From NCBI GenBank assembly GCA_910575005.1, contig CAJTCL010000015.1, forward strand, positions 14,038 through 78,037: a stretch of DNA of 64,000 nucleotides, in the 5' to 3' direction. Origin of the DNA: Lachnospiraceae bacterium. Lineage in GTDB: Bacteria > Bacillota > Clostridia > Lachnospirales > Lachnospiraceae. The position numbers and the translations under genes were made by a program. Every line of letters starts with the position of its first letter. Position 1 is the stretch's first letter. This document shows, piece after piece, positions 33,489 to 42,107 of this stretch. The notes below the pieces were generated by a model. That model had not been told where the DNA came from. It saw only the letters and a program-made list of their open reading frames with translations, and searched no databases.

Positions 33489-34454
33489 ATGCCCTATGCA
33501 ATCCTGCGTTTCCAGAAACGCAAGGCAGGCGGCGTTGCGGCTTGTGAACGCCACAACGAGCGGAAGAAAGAAGCCTATAAAAGCAACCCAGATATTGATA
33601 TGGAACGCTCCAAGAATAACTATCATCTTGTGAAGCCGCCCCGCTACACCTACAAGAAAGAGATAAACCAAATGGTAAAAGAAGCGGGCTGTAAGGTAAG
33701 GAAAGACAGCGTGATGATGGTGGAAACACTCATCACCGCTTCGCCAGAATTTATGAACAGCCTACCGCCCGAAGAACAAAAAGCCTATTTCCAGACGGCT
33801 CTTGACTTCATTTCAGAGCGTGTGGGAAAGAAAAATATCCTTTCCGCAGTCGTCCATATGGACGAGAGGACGCCCCATATGCACCTATGCTTTGTGCCGC
33901 TTACGCCCGACAACAAGCTATCAGCGAAGTCTATTTTAGGCAACCAGAAATCCCTATCCGAATGGCAGACCGCCTACCATGAGCGGATGTCCGCACGGTG
34001 GGGCGAATTGGAAAGAGGTCAGTCCTCAATGGAAACGAAGCGGAAACACATCCCCACATGGCTCTATAAGTTGGGCGGCAGGCTGGATAAACAGTATGCG
34101 GAAATCGTGTCTGCCCTCTCCGACATCAACGCTTTTAACGCAGGAAAGAAAAGAGATAAGGCGTTAGAACTGCTCTCCGCATGGCTTCCAGACGTGGAGA
34201 AATTCTCAAAGGAAATCGGCAAACAGCAGGCGTATATCGACAGCTTGAAAGAGAGAATCGGGCAGGAATCCGACTATGCGGGGCGTATGCGTGATGAAAA
34301 GTACGAGCAGGAATTAAAGGTACAGAAAGCCAACCAGAGGATATTTGAGTTGCAGAGAACCAACGAGCAGATGGGGCGGCTGCTCTCCAAAATCCCGCCA
34401 GAGGTATTGGAAGAATTGCAGAAAAGCAATCGGAACAGAGCAAGAGAAAGGTAG
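33489..34454 (+). CDS. mobV: MobV-family relaxase
   Basis: A 321-residue Mob/Pre relaxase. The N-terminus (MPYAILRFQKRKAGGVAACE) leads to HNER with His22, matching the catalytic His22 of pMV158 MobM. The metal-binding motif is VVHMDERTPHMHLCFVPL near residue 118. The C-terminal 90 residues are coiled coil. It should cut the oriT at 33250-33293 and lead the strand into a helper conjugation channel. GAGGAA lies just before the ATG at 33489. Confidence 0.92.
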   Translation: MPYAILRFQKRKAGGVAACERHNERKKEAYKSNPDIDMERSKNNYHLVKPPRYTYKKEINQMVKEAGCKVRKDSVMMVETLITASPEFMNSLPPEEQKAYFQTALDFISERVGKKNILSAVVHMDERTPHMHLCFVPLTPDNKLSAKSILGNQKSLSEWQTAYHERMSARWGELERGQSSMETKRKHIPTWLYKLGGRLDKQYAEIVSALSDINAFNAGKKRDKALELLSAWLPDVEKFSKEIGKQQAYIDSLKERIGQESDYAGRMRDEKYEQELKVQKANQRIFELQRTNEQMGRLLSKIPPEVLEELQKSNRNRARER

Positions 34455-34462
34455 GAATGTGA

Positions 34463-35317
34463 ATGAAGAAACAGGATTTTAAGGTATTAAAGACCGCAGA
34501 CTTGTACCCGTTTCCCGACAACCCTTTCCATGTGGTGGAGGATGAAATGCTGTCAGAGTTGGCTGAAAGCATTAAGGAGTTTGGAATCGTAACGCCGATA
34601 ATCACACGCCCGAAAGAGGACGGCAACGGCTATGAAATCATTGCGGGACAGCGGCGTGTCCGTGCTTCCGAGCTTGCAGGGATAAACACAGTCCCCGCTT
34701 TTGTCCTGCCTTTAGACCGTGACAGGGCAATCATCACCCTTGTGGACAGCAACTTACAGCGTGAAAATATCCTGCCATCGGAGCGGGCGTTCGCCTACAA
34801 GATGAAATCCGAAGCCATGAAGCGGCAGGGTTTCCGCACGGATTTAACCTCGTCACAAGTTGGGACGAAGTTGCGGACGGACGATAAGGTGGCGCAGGGC
34901 TTCGGCGTTGGCAGGATGACCGTGCAGAGATTTATCCGCTTGACGGAGCTGATACCGCCGATTTTGCAGATGGTGGACGAGGGGAAAATCGCCCTCACGC
35001 CTGCGGTGGAGCTGTCCTTTTTGAAGAAAGGCGAGCAGAAAAATCTATTTGCCACGATGGAAAGCGAGGAAGCAACGCCCTCACTCTCACAGGCACAGCG
35101 GATGAAAAGCCTAAGCCAGAGCGGGCGGCTTGACATGGATATGATATTTTCCATTATGACCGAGGAAAAGGGAAACCAGAAAGAAACCGTGAAAATTGGC
35201 ATGGAAAGGTTAAAGAAATACTTCCCGAAAGGAACAACGCCCAAGCAGATGGAGGACACCATTATCAGACTTTTGGAGCGTGAATTGCAGAGGAAACGTG
35301 GCAGGGACAGCCGATAA
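34463..35317 (+). CDS. Orphan ParB-family protein of the IME
   Basis: A 284-residue ParB/RepB-type protein with AGQRRVRASELAGI and DSNLQRENILPSERAFAYKM, then a helix-turn-helix. It is closer to the ICE ParB (ESNLQRSVILPSEKAFAYKM) than to the chromosomal one. No ParA accompanies it on the IME. It may act as a regulator, use the ICE ParA, or bind element repeats. It begins nine bases after the relaxase stop. Confidence 0.88.
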   Translation: MKKQDFKVLKTADLYPFPDNPFHVVEDEMLSELAESIKEFGIVTPIITRPKEDGNGYEIIAGQRRVRASELAGINTVPAFVLPLDRDRAIITLVDSNLQRENILPSERAFAYKMKSEAMKRQGFRTDLTSSQVGTKLRTDDKVAQGFGVGRMTVQRFIRLTELIPPILQMVDEGKIALTPAVELSFLKKGEQKNLFATMESEEATPSLSQAQRMKSLSQSGRLDMDMIFSIMTEEKGNQKETVKIGMERLKKYFPKGTTPKQMEDTIIRLLERELQRKRGRDSR

Positions 35318-35361
35318 TTTTCTCTTTTCGGGAGGTAAGTACAGAAAGTTGAGGTAGGAGA

Positions 35362-35592
35362 ATGAATAAAATCCAGTACGAGATTGTAAAGGAAATCGCC
35401 GTGTTGTCGGCAAGCGGCAGCGGCTATACAAAGGAAATCAATTTAATCTCATGGAACGGGAAAGAGCCGAAGTATGACATCCGCAGCTTTTCCCCCAACC
35501 GTGAGAAGTGCGGAAAGGGAATCACGTTGACCGCTGATGAAGCGGCGGCTCTCCTTAAAGCATTGCAGGAAGAATTGAACAGCGGGGATTGA
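35362..35592 (+). CDS. PC4/YdbC-type ssDNA-binding protein
   Basis: A 76-residue protein matching the YdbC/PC4 group: YEIVKEIAVLSASGSGYTKE, LISWNGKEPKYDIRSF and GKGITLTADEA are signature positions. YdbC is a dimeric single-stranded nucleic-acid-binding fold. In this context it could protect or present ssDNA during rolling-circle replication or transfer. The preceding sequence has GAGGTAGGAGA. Confidence 0.75.
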   Translation: MNKIQYEIVKEIAVLSASGSGYTKEINLISWNGKEPKYDIRSFSPNREKCGKGITLTADEAAALLKALQEELNSGD

Positions 35593-35663
35593 TTGTGTCT
35601 GATTGGCAGGGAGGGGACGTTTCCAGACGCTCCCCTGCCCTGTCTGGAAAGGAAGATTTGAGT

Positions 35664-35855
35664 ATGGGCGAGGATAAAAAAGCAAACAAAAAGAAAAAGC
35701 GTATTGTGGCAAGACAGCCAGTGCAGATGATTGTCAGCCGTGAATATGTCGGCACACAGACCGTTGCTGAAGCATTCATCCCGATTATCTCCGAGGACAT
35801 CCGAAAGAGCATTACAGAAAATGACACCTTCGACAATGAGGATATATCCGCTTAG
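35664..35855 (+). CDS. Small basic protein upstream of the recombinase
   Basis: A 63-residue protein with a lysine-rich start (MGEDKKANKKKKRIVARQ) and a conserved-looking core (MIVSREYVGTQTVAEAFIPI). A longer frame begins at 35589, but only the ATG at 35664 has GGAAG close by. Proteins of this kind often precede large serine recombinases in Clostridia elements. Role unknown; an accessory or directionality factor is possible. Confidence 0.6.
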   Translation: MGEDKKANKKKKRIVARQPVQMIVSREYVGTQTVAEAFIPIISEDIRKSITENDTFDNEDISA

Positions 35856-35909
35856 AATGTACGCAATGGAACATGAAAACAGTTAGGGCAGATACGGAGG
35901 TTTTACAGT

Positions 35910-37841
35910 ATGGCAGGAATCAAAGAAGAAAAGAAAATCTATTCAGTCGGCATTTACTGCCGCTTATCTAAGGACGATGGCACGGAAAACGAGAGTGCGA
36001 GCATTGCCACGCAGAAATCCATCCTCACGGATTATGTGAAAAAGCAGGGCTGGCACTTAGCAAAAACGTATGTGGACGACGGTTATTCTGGTACGAATTT
36101 CCAAAGACCGAGCTTCCAGAACATGATTAAGGACATTGAAAACGGGCTGATAAACTGCGTGATTACAAAGGATTTATCAAGATTGGGGAGAAATTATCTT
36201 GACTGCGGGCTGTATCTGGAAGTCTTTTTCCCCGAAAATAACGTGCGGTATATAGCAGTCAATGATGGCGTGGATACCTTGAATAAATCTGCTATGGACA
36301 TCACGCCGTTTCGCAATATCCTAAACGAAATGTATTCTGCCGATGTGTCGGTCAAGATAAAATCGGCGTACCGAGCGAGGTTCCAGCAGGGGAAATTCAT
36401 GGGGACGTATGCGCCCTATGGGTATATCAAAGACCCTGCCGACCACAACCATCTGCTGATTGACGATAAGGTGGCGCACGTTGTAAGGGAGATATTTGAC
36501 CTTGCATTGGCGGGAAACGGACTTGGAAAAATCCGCAAGCACATCAACAGCCAGCACGTTTTACGCCCTGCCGCTTATGCGGCGGAGCAGGGGGCGGCAG
36601 GCTATGAGAGATACTTTGAGGATAACGAGGAAAACCGTTATATTTGGAGCGAAAATAGTGTGAGAAGTATTCTAAGAAGCCCGATATATGCGGGAAACCT
36701 TGCAGGCTACAAGCGGATTGCCGCCAATATGAAAAGCAAGAAAAGACCGTCCAAGCTACCAGAAGAATGGGAAGTGATACCCGACACCCATGAGGGCATA
36801 GTCACACAAGAAGAATTTGATACTGTCCAACAGCTTATGACGAGCCGCAGGCGGGAAAAGAATAAGGGCGGCTTTGAGAATATTTTTTCAGGCGTTATCA
36901 AATGTGCGGACTGCGGCTATGCTCTGCGGGCTATGAGTGCAAACAGGAGGAAACGCCCCGACATCATCGACTGCGTACAATACACTTGTAATAATTATGG
37001 CAGGTACGGAAACGTCATGTGTACCGCACACGCCATTGAAGCGAGGGACTTATTCAACGCCGTCCTTGACGACATCAATCGTTTTGCGGATATGGCGGTG
37101 AATGACGAGCGGGCGGTGAGGGCGATTGAAAAGCGGCTCACGGAAACAGACCAGAGCAAGGCAAAGGCAATGGAGAAAGAACGGAAGAAACTGAACAAAC
37201 GCCTTGCGGAGCTTGACAGGCTGTTTTCCTCTCTCTATGAGGATAAGGTCATGGAGCGTATCACCGAGCGGAATTTCGAGATGATGTCGGGGAAATACCA
37301 GAAAGAACAGCTTGAAATTGAAGCGAGATTAAAAGAGGTAACGGAAACCCTTAATGAAAGCTACGAGAAATCGCAGGGAAGCCGTGACTTCCTCTCCCTT
37401 ATCCGTAACTACCAAGGCTTAAAGGAACTGGACGCAACCGTTATAAATGCGCTGATAGAAAAGATACTTGTTTCGGAGCGTGAGAAGTCAGCGGACGGAA
37501 CGGTTAGGCAGGAAATCAAGATTTACTATAAATTCATCGGCTTTGTCGGTGAATTACATATCACACCCACAAAGCGGTGGACAGCGTTGCCCGCTAAATG
37601 CTGTACAGTGTGCGGCGTTGAATACGTCCCTGGCTCTGGCATATCAAAGTATTGTCCCGTTTGCGCCAAGAAGATGCAGAGGGAGAAGTCAAACGAGAGC
37701 AAACGCAGGAGCAGGGAGCAGAAACGGATGGCATGTATTGAACTGTCCGCAAAAAATGACCGACTGATTTGGAACAGCGTCAAGGCAGGCTCGAAAGGCA
37801 GGGCAATATGTTCCCAGAGGTTGAAGTTTACCGCTATGTGA
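35910..37841 (+). CDS. TnpX-like large serine recombinase
   Basis: A 643-codon large resolvase. The catalytic domain has YCRLSKDD with Ser20 and KDLSRLGRN; the recombinase domain follows (GTYAPYGYIKDP), then a zinc ribbon (CADCGYAL and a later cysteine pair), a coiled coil (residues about 400-470) and a second cysteine pair cluster (CCTVCGVEY, CPVCAKK). It mediates excision and insertion of the IME. The last 24 residues are read from helicase DNA beyond the right junction; in the predicted circle the frame ends in L-M-stop at residue 620. GATACGGAGG precedes the start. Confidence 0.93.
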   Translation: MAGIKEEKKIYSVGIYCRLSKDDGTENESASIATQKSILTDYVKKQGWHLAKTYVDDGYSGTNFQRPSFQNMIKDIENGLINCVITKDLSRLGRNYLDCGLYLEVFFPENNVRYIAVNDGVDTLNKSAMDITPFRNILNEMYSADVSVKIKSAYRARFQQGKFMGTYAPYGYIKDPADHNHLLIDDKVAHVVREIFDLALAGNGLGKIRKHINSQHVLRPAAYAAEQGAAGYERYFEDNEENRYIWSENSVRSILRSPIYAGNLAGYKRIAANMKSKKRPSKLPEEWEVIPDTHEGIVTQEEFDTVQQLMTSRRREKNKGGFENIFSGVIKCADCGYALRAMSANRRKRPDIIDCVQYTCNNYGRYGNVMCTAHAIEARDLFNAVLDDINRFADMAVNDERAVRAIEKRLTETDQSKAKAMEKERKKLNKRLAELDRLFSSLYEDKVMERITERNFEMMSGKYQKEQLEIEARLKEVTETLNESYEKSQGSRDFLSLIRNYQGLKELDATVINALIEKILVSEREKSADGTVRQEIKIYYKFIGFVGELHITPTKRWTALPAKCCTVCGVEYVPGSGISKYCPVCAKKMQREKSNESKRRSREQKRMACIELSAKNDRLIWNSVKAGSKGRAICSQRLKFTAM

Positions 37842-38707
37842 CGGAACAGACCTTTGATGCCTACCTCTTTCAGTTGGTGGAGGGAAAGCAGAAATTTATC
37901 AGCCAGATAATGACGAGCAAAAGCCCCGTCCGTTCTGCCGAGGACGTGGACGAAGTGGCTCTCTCCTTTGCGGAGGTCAAAATGCTTGCCACAGGCGACG
38001 AGCGTTTCAAGGAAAAAATGGATTTGGATATGCAGGTGGCGAAGCTGAAAGTCTTGAAGCAGAGCTATCTTTCCGAGCATTACGACCTTGAGGACAGGAT
38101 ACTGAAGCACTACCCGCAGGAGATTAAAGACTATGAGGAACGCATTACAGCCTATGGGAATGATGTGGAGATTGCCAGTCAGCATAAGCCGCAGGGCGAG
38201 GACAAGTTCTGCCCCATGACCTTAAAAGGCGTGACCTACAAAGAAAAAGCGGATGCAGGCGAGATGCTTCTTGCCATCTGTAAGGAAAATCCGTTGTCAC
38301 AGCCGATAGCAATCGGCAGTTACCGTGGCTTTCAGATGGAGGTTTACTATGATACCGTCAATGCCCACTACTGTTTAAACCTCTGCGGAATGAGGAAACA
38401 CAAGGTGGATTTAGGCGTGGACGCTCTGGGCAATCTGACCAGAATTGAAAATGAGATTGCCAAACTCCCTGCCAGACTGGAAGCCGCCAAGACCAGAAAG
38501 GAGGAAACCATCGCACAGCTTGAAACAGCAAAAGAGGAAGTAAAGAAACCATTTGCCTTTGAAAATGAGCTGAAAGAAAAGACGGAAAGGCTGAACACCC
38601 TCAATATCGAACTGAATCTGAATGAAAAGGACAACGCTGTTATTGACGATGAGCAAGAGCAGAACGGTGAGCCGGCAGAGAAAAAAAGTGCGGACAGGGA
38701 GAGGTAA
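37769..38707 (+). pseudogene. Displaced 3' part of the methylase-helicase
   Basis: This frame begins at the insertion junction and supplies the missing helicase end. LEQRQGRLERQGN is helicase motif VI (QRxGRxxRQGN), followed by YRYVTEQTFDAYLFQ and a coiled-coil tail. It is in frame with codon 2493 of the 5' part once the IME is removed. The first codon, TTG, has no ribosome binding site, so separate translation is doubtful. After precise excision it would be the last 312 codons of an intact gene. Confidence 0.9.
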
Positions 38708-38723
38708 AATCCAGTTTGCACAT

Positions 38724-38752
38724 TTGTATTGCTTTATTTTGGGCAGTATAAT
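38724..38752 (+). promoter_or_regulatory. Promoter upstream of the 38788 gene
   Basis: TTGTAT (38724-38729) and TATAAT (38747-38752) are 17 bp apart. Start of transcription would fall about 25-30 bp before the ATG at 38788. Confidence 0.6.
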
Positions 38753-38787
38753 AAGTGACGGTAAGAAAAAATCGGAGGTGAGGAAGA

Positions 38788-39117
38788 ATGTCTGATGCGT
38801 TCAGATTTGAAACTTTTGTAGACGTCCACAGCAATATCTTTAATGAATACCTCGGTTCTGTCATCGCAAAGCTGTCCAGAGAAAATGAGGAATACCGTGC
38901 CATAAGAGCTGAAATTGAGAGCCTTTATGAGAAATATCCGAAAGTTTTAGGTGTGTTTGATACGGAAACATCGGCGGAACTGACCGAGGAGGAATGTGCC
39001 GCACTCATTCAAGTGATGGCGCTTAGGAACAAACTTACGGATATGGAGATGCAGTCGGTTTACTTCCGTGGCTGTTATGACAGCGTAGGGTATCTGAAAA
39101 AAGCAGGAATTTTATGA
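38788..39117 (+). CDS. Hypothetical conserved ICE protein
   Basis: A 109-residue acidic helical protein ending YFRGCYDSVGYLKKAGIL, a terminal signature I associate with a small clostridial ICE family (possibly DUF6664). GGAGG lies ten bases before the ATG. It has its own promoter and is not coupled to the helicase. Function unknown. Confidence 0.6.
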   Translation: MSDAFRFETFVDVHSNIFNEYLGSVIAKLSRENEEYRAIRAEIESLYEKYPKVLGVFDTETSAELTEEECAALIQVMALRNKLTDMEMQSVYFRGCYDSVGYLKKAGIL

Positions 39118-39245
39118 TGGACTGACTGAGAAAAAGGCGGTGTTGGTGTGAAAGCTGATGCCGTCTTTTACATAACCATGTAGTGGAAAATTTCATAAGT
39201 ATATGGTAAAATAAACAAAAATTTAAAGTGTGAAAGGTGCCTAAT

Positions 39246-40019
39246 ATGGATTACTATGTGGTTGATGCTTTTACTGATAAGTTGTTTAGTGGCAATCCAG
39301 CTTGCATATGTGTGTCAGAAAAAACACTTTCCAATGAAGTTATGCAAAATATAGCATTTGAAAATAATTTATCCGAAACAGCATTTATTTATAAGAATGG
39401 CAAGGATTATATATTAAGATGGTTTACGCCATCATTTGAAATAGACCTTTGTGGTCACGCAACATTAGCAGCTGCTTTTATTGTCTTTAATCACTTAGAT
39501 TGCAATTCAGATAAAGTTAATTTTGAAACTGTTATTGGCGTTTTAAGCGTTATTCGAAAAGGGGATTTGTATGAAATGACTTTTCCAAAAAGAATAGCAC
39601 AGAGTATTATGAAAAAGCCAGATATTGTTGAATCACTCAGTTTTGAGCCGCTTGAGCTTTATTCTGAACGGGATTTATATGTAGTAATGAATAATGAAGA
39701 AGAAGTTAAAAATTATATTCCAGATTATACGAAACTTAAAAAATTAGATTCTTGGCTTGGAATTGTAATAACAGCAAAGGGTAATAATGCTGATTTTGTT
39801 TCGAGATATTTTTGTCCAGAATTGATGTTTGAAGACCCAGTAACAGGTTCTGCCCACAGCACTTTAGTACCAATATGGAGCAATAAGTTGGGAAAAAATA
39901 AACTATTGGCAAAACAATTATCTAAAAGAGGAGGCACTCTCTATTGTGAATGTAGCAATAATAATATAAAAATTTCAGGAAATGCAGTCATTTATTCAAA
40001 AGGAAGTATTTTGTTATGA
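39246..40019 (+). CDS. PhzF-family isomerase/epimerase-like protein
   Basis: A 257-residue PhzF-fold protein. The N-terminus YYVVDAFTDKLFSGNPACI and ENNLSETAFI are typical, with the catalytic-type Glu in SETAF; CGHATLAAA and DPVTGSAHSTLVP mark the second half. Members include phenazine-pathway isomerases and proline-type epimerases; substrate unknown here. It opens a low-GC block unlike the ICE backbone. Start ATG at 39246; a GTG three codons earlier is possible. Confidence 0.85.
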   Translation: MDYYVVDAFTDKLFSGNPACICVSEKTLSNEVMQNIAFENNLSETAFIYKNGKDYILRWFTPSFEIDLCGHATLAAAFIVFNHLDCNSDKVNFETVIGVLSVIRKGDLYEMTFPKRIAQSIMKKPDIVESLSFEPLELYSERDLYVVMNNEEEVKNYIPDYTKLKKLDSWLGIVITAKGNNADFVSRYFCPELMFEDPVTGSAHSTLVPIWSNKLGKNKLLAKQLSKRGGTLYCECSNNNIKISGNAVIYSKGSILL

Positions 40020-40095
40020 CTATGATGCGACCAAATTTTTATTTTTTTAAAGTATAATAGACGCTATGGGGATTGAGTAAAGAGGGATAGTTTTA

Positions 40096-40341
40096 ATGAA
40101 AGTATTAGATATTTTTTCATGGTTGCCTGCAAAAGAAATTAGTTTGGAACAATTAGAGCAGATTTTTATAGATTACAAATCTGGTATTTATAATAGTGAA
40201 TACATTGTTTTATCTGAACTTCCAAATAATGTATCCGAAGATATTTTGACTTGTAAAAATGAATTGCTGAAAGAGGGGAAGAAAGTTGCTTTCATTTTAA
40301 AAGAAGAAAAAGTCATTGCTGTCATTGGTTATCAAGAGTGA
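40096..40341 (+). CDS. Hypothetical protein in low-GC cargo
   Basis: An 81-residue protein with a predicted alpha-beta shape, opening KVLDIFSWLPAKEISLEQLE and ending VAFILKEEKVIAVIGYQE. The end resembles part of a GNAT or similar alpha-beta fold, but evidence is weak. A TATAAT-like box precedes it near 40054. Confidence 0.5.
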   Translation: MKVLDIFSWLPAKEISLEQLEQIFIDYKSGIYNSEYIVLSELPNNVSEDILTCKNELLKEGKKVAFILKEEKVIAVIGYQE

Positions 40342-40382
40342 CAAAGAGAAAGATGAATTTTATTTGAAAGGTGTGGTGGTGT

Positions 40383-40829
40383 ATGGAACGGTTTTATAAT
40401 TATCGGAATATGTCACTTGAGCAACGGAAATTCGCTTTAAATTCTTTAAGCTCCATTGGTTTTTTTCCTGCATATGGAAGTATAAAAACAATGCGTCGGA
40501 TAATGGATAAGGCATTTGGAGAAAAAATGCCACAGTTTTATTTTGTTTTTAGAGAAAAAGAGCTGATAGGCTATATGTTCCTTATTGGTAATGATAAAAT
40601 GTTTCGTGCATTTCCGTGGCTTGCAATTGATAATCTTGATGAATTGCCAATGAAGATTGTAGAGCCATTAATGGATATAGCAATTAAGGCATGGAATAAT
40701 GAGGACGGCAATATTATCAATGCAGACGGTAGTATTACTGAAAAAAGTCTGATTGCTCAAAGCTATAAACAGCGTTTAGAAAACTACAGGCATGGCACTG
40801 GACGACGAAGTGAAAATGAATGCCGTTGA
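40383..40829 (+). CDS. Hypothetical protein in low-GC cargo
   Basis: A 148-residue protein. The segment QFYFVFREKELIGYMFLIGN looks like an acetyltransferase-type strand-turn-strand, and FRAFPWLAIDNLDELP follows, but no full GNAT fold can be claimed. AAAGG lies upstream of the ATG at 40383. Nothing recognisable about substrate or partner. Confidence 0.5.
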   Translation: MERFYNYRNMSLEQRKFALNSLSSIGFFPAYGSIKTMRRIMDKAFGEKMPQFYFVFREKELIGYMFLIGNDKMFRAFPWLAIDNLDELPMKIVEPLMDIAIKAWNNEDGNIINADGSITEKSLIAQSYKQRLENYRHGTGRRSENECR

Positions 40830-40857
40830 CAACATTAGCTTATAGAGGTGTTGAATG

Positions 40858-41277
40858 ATGAATCAAAGAGAAAGGATAATCCGTTTGTGGTTTGATATGT
40901 GGCTGCAACAAAAAGACTTAGGGATAGATGATATTTTTACGGAAGATGTTATTTATATTGAAAGTTGGAGTCCGAAATATGAAAACCGTATAACCGTTAA
41001 ACATTGGTTTGAAGAATGGAACACTCGTGGTAAAGTTCTTGTATGGGATATAAAACAGTACTTCCATAAGGAAAGCCAAACTATTGTAGAATGGTATTTT
41101 AAGAATGAGATGAACGATGGTAGCATTGAGGAATTTGATGGTATGTCACTTATCGAATGGACATCTGATAACAAAATAAAATTGTTAAAAGAATTTGGCT
41201 GTAATTTAAATAATTATAACCCATATCAACATGGCGATGTACCACAATTTAGAAAAGAACAGGCAAATTGGTTTTGA
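40858..41277 (+). CDS. NTF2-like (SnoaL-type) protein
   Basis: A 139-residue protein with the NTF2-like pattern: N-terminal helix (RERIIRLWFDMWLQQ), IFTEDVIYIESW, conserved core YFHKESQTIVEWYF and FDGMSLIEW. Fold members are small cone-shaped proteins that bind or isomerise small molecules. It sits in the same low-GC block as the PhzF-like gene; a shared pathway is possible but not shown. Confidence 0.7.
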   Translation: MNQRERIIRLWFDMWLQQKDLGIDDIFTEDVIYIESWSPKYENRITVKHWFEEWNTRGKVLVWDIKQYFHKESQTIVEWYFKNEMNDGSIEEFDGMSLIEWTSDNKIKLLKEFGCNLNNYNPYQHGDVPQFRKEQANWF

Positions 41278-41311
41278 TATAAAATGTGGAAATCATAGAG
41301 GTGTCATATTA

Positions 41312-41731
41312 ATGAAAGAATATATAACAAAGCGGGTACATGAATTGTACTGGAAAGAAGATATAAATTGTGCAAGGACAGCACTTGTCTGTTTGAGCGA
41401 ATTATTTGAAATTGTCATTGAGCCGCAAACAATCTGGTCTGCGGTTGGATTGCATGGTGCGGGTGGATATAGGGCACAATGTGGTTTAGTTGAAGGTACG
41501 CTTATGTTCATTGGAATTTATCTTCATATGATAGGAAAATCAGAAGATGAAATTGTATCTGCCTGCTATAATTTTGCGTCTGCCTTTGATAGAGAATTTG
41601 GTTCATTAAGATGTTTTGAATTACGTCCTACGGGTTTTTCAGAGAGCGACCCGCCACATATGTGTGAAAACTTGACTTGTAATGGAATCGGATTTGCATA
41701 TCAATATATTTTGGGAATCACAGAAAAGTAA
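41312..41731 (+). CDS. C_GCAxxG_C_C family protein
   Basis: A 139-residue protein with the conserved cysteine layout of this redox-related family: NCARTALVCL, GYRAQCGLVEGTLMFIG and a late SACYNFASAF with terminal cysteines. Members are thought to bind metal or cofactor; function unclear. The first motif here is NCA rather than the strict GCA, a mild departure. ATG at 41312 with GAGGTG upstream. Confidence 0.65.
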   Translation: MKEYITKRVHELYWKEDINCARTALVCLSELFEIVIEPQTIWSAVGLHGAGGYRAQCGLVEGTLMFIGIYLHMIGKSEDEIVSACYNFASAFDREFGSLRCFELRPTGFSESDPPHMCENLTCNGIGFAYQYILGITEK

Positions 41732-41901
41732 GCAAAAACTAATTTGTTAATGCCCAATAGTTAGAATTGAACATTGTTTGATACATAGCTAAATAGAGAT
41801 AAATTTTCTATATGGTAGATATATAAAAGACGGGATAATTTAAAATTTACAGCCTGGAAGTAAAAGCAGACTTATGAAGCAGAATCTAAAGGTAGGACAT
41901 T

Positions 41902-42063
41902 ATGAAGAAAGCAGCTCTTATATTGAGTATAATATTTATTATTTTAACCTTTGTTGGTGCAGGATATGTTTTGTATAATGGTGGGAAGATAAATGCGGGA
42001 TATGCTATTATTCCAATGGTATTTGCCCTTGTTTGTATCGCTTTTTACCGAAATAGAAAGTGA
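41902..42063 (+). CDS. 53-residue two-helix membrane protein
   Basis: Starts KKAALILSIIFIILTFVGAG, then a short loop (YNGGKINAG) and a second hydrophobic helix ending in RNRK. AAAGGTAGGA precedes the ATG at 41902. Small membrane proteins of this kind are common beside cargo genes; no function is recognised. The 170 bp before it hold no gene. Confidence 0.55.
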   Translation: MKKAALILSIIFIILTFVGAGYVLYNGGKINAGYAIIPMVFALVCIAFYRNRK

Positions 42064-42107
42064 CTATTTTATGTTTATCTGTAAATCATGATTGGAATTA
42101 AATACTA

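Larger units (their letters stand above)
24280..37768. mobile_element. Nested integrative mobilizable element in the helicase gene
   Basis: About 13.49 kb inserted at a GAT shared by both junctions (24277-24279 and 37766-37768). Removing it fuses helicase codon 2493 to the frame at 37769. It carries TnpX-like recombinase, MobV relaxase, oriT, RepA-like ATPase, ParB, PC4-like protein, three sigma-like regulators and lantibiotic immunity genes. Imperfect terminal inverted repeats share TGTCCGCAAAA (37744-37754) with its complement at 24290-24300. The GA in the shared core agrees with the GA dinucleotide target described for Tn4451 TnpX. Conjugation would depend on a helper such as the surrounding ICE. 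Confidence 0.93.

Noticed and set aside
37526-38185. 219-codon minus-strand frame over the right IME junction
   Set aside because: Opposite to recombinase and helicase codons, without a ribosome binding site; considered chance.
39237-39245. GTG start three codons upstream for the PhzF-like gene
   Set aside because: The ATG at 39246 begins the conserved family N-terminus; the GTG remains possible but adds nothing.
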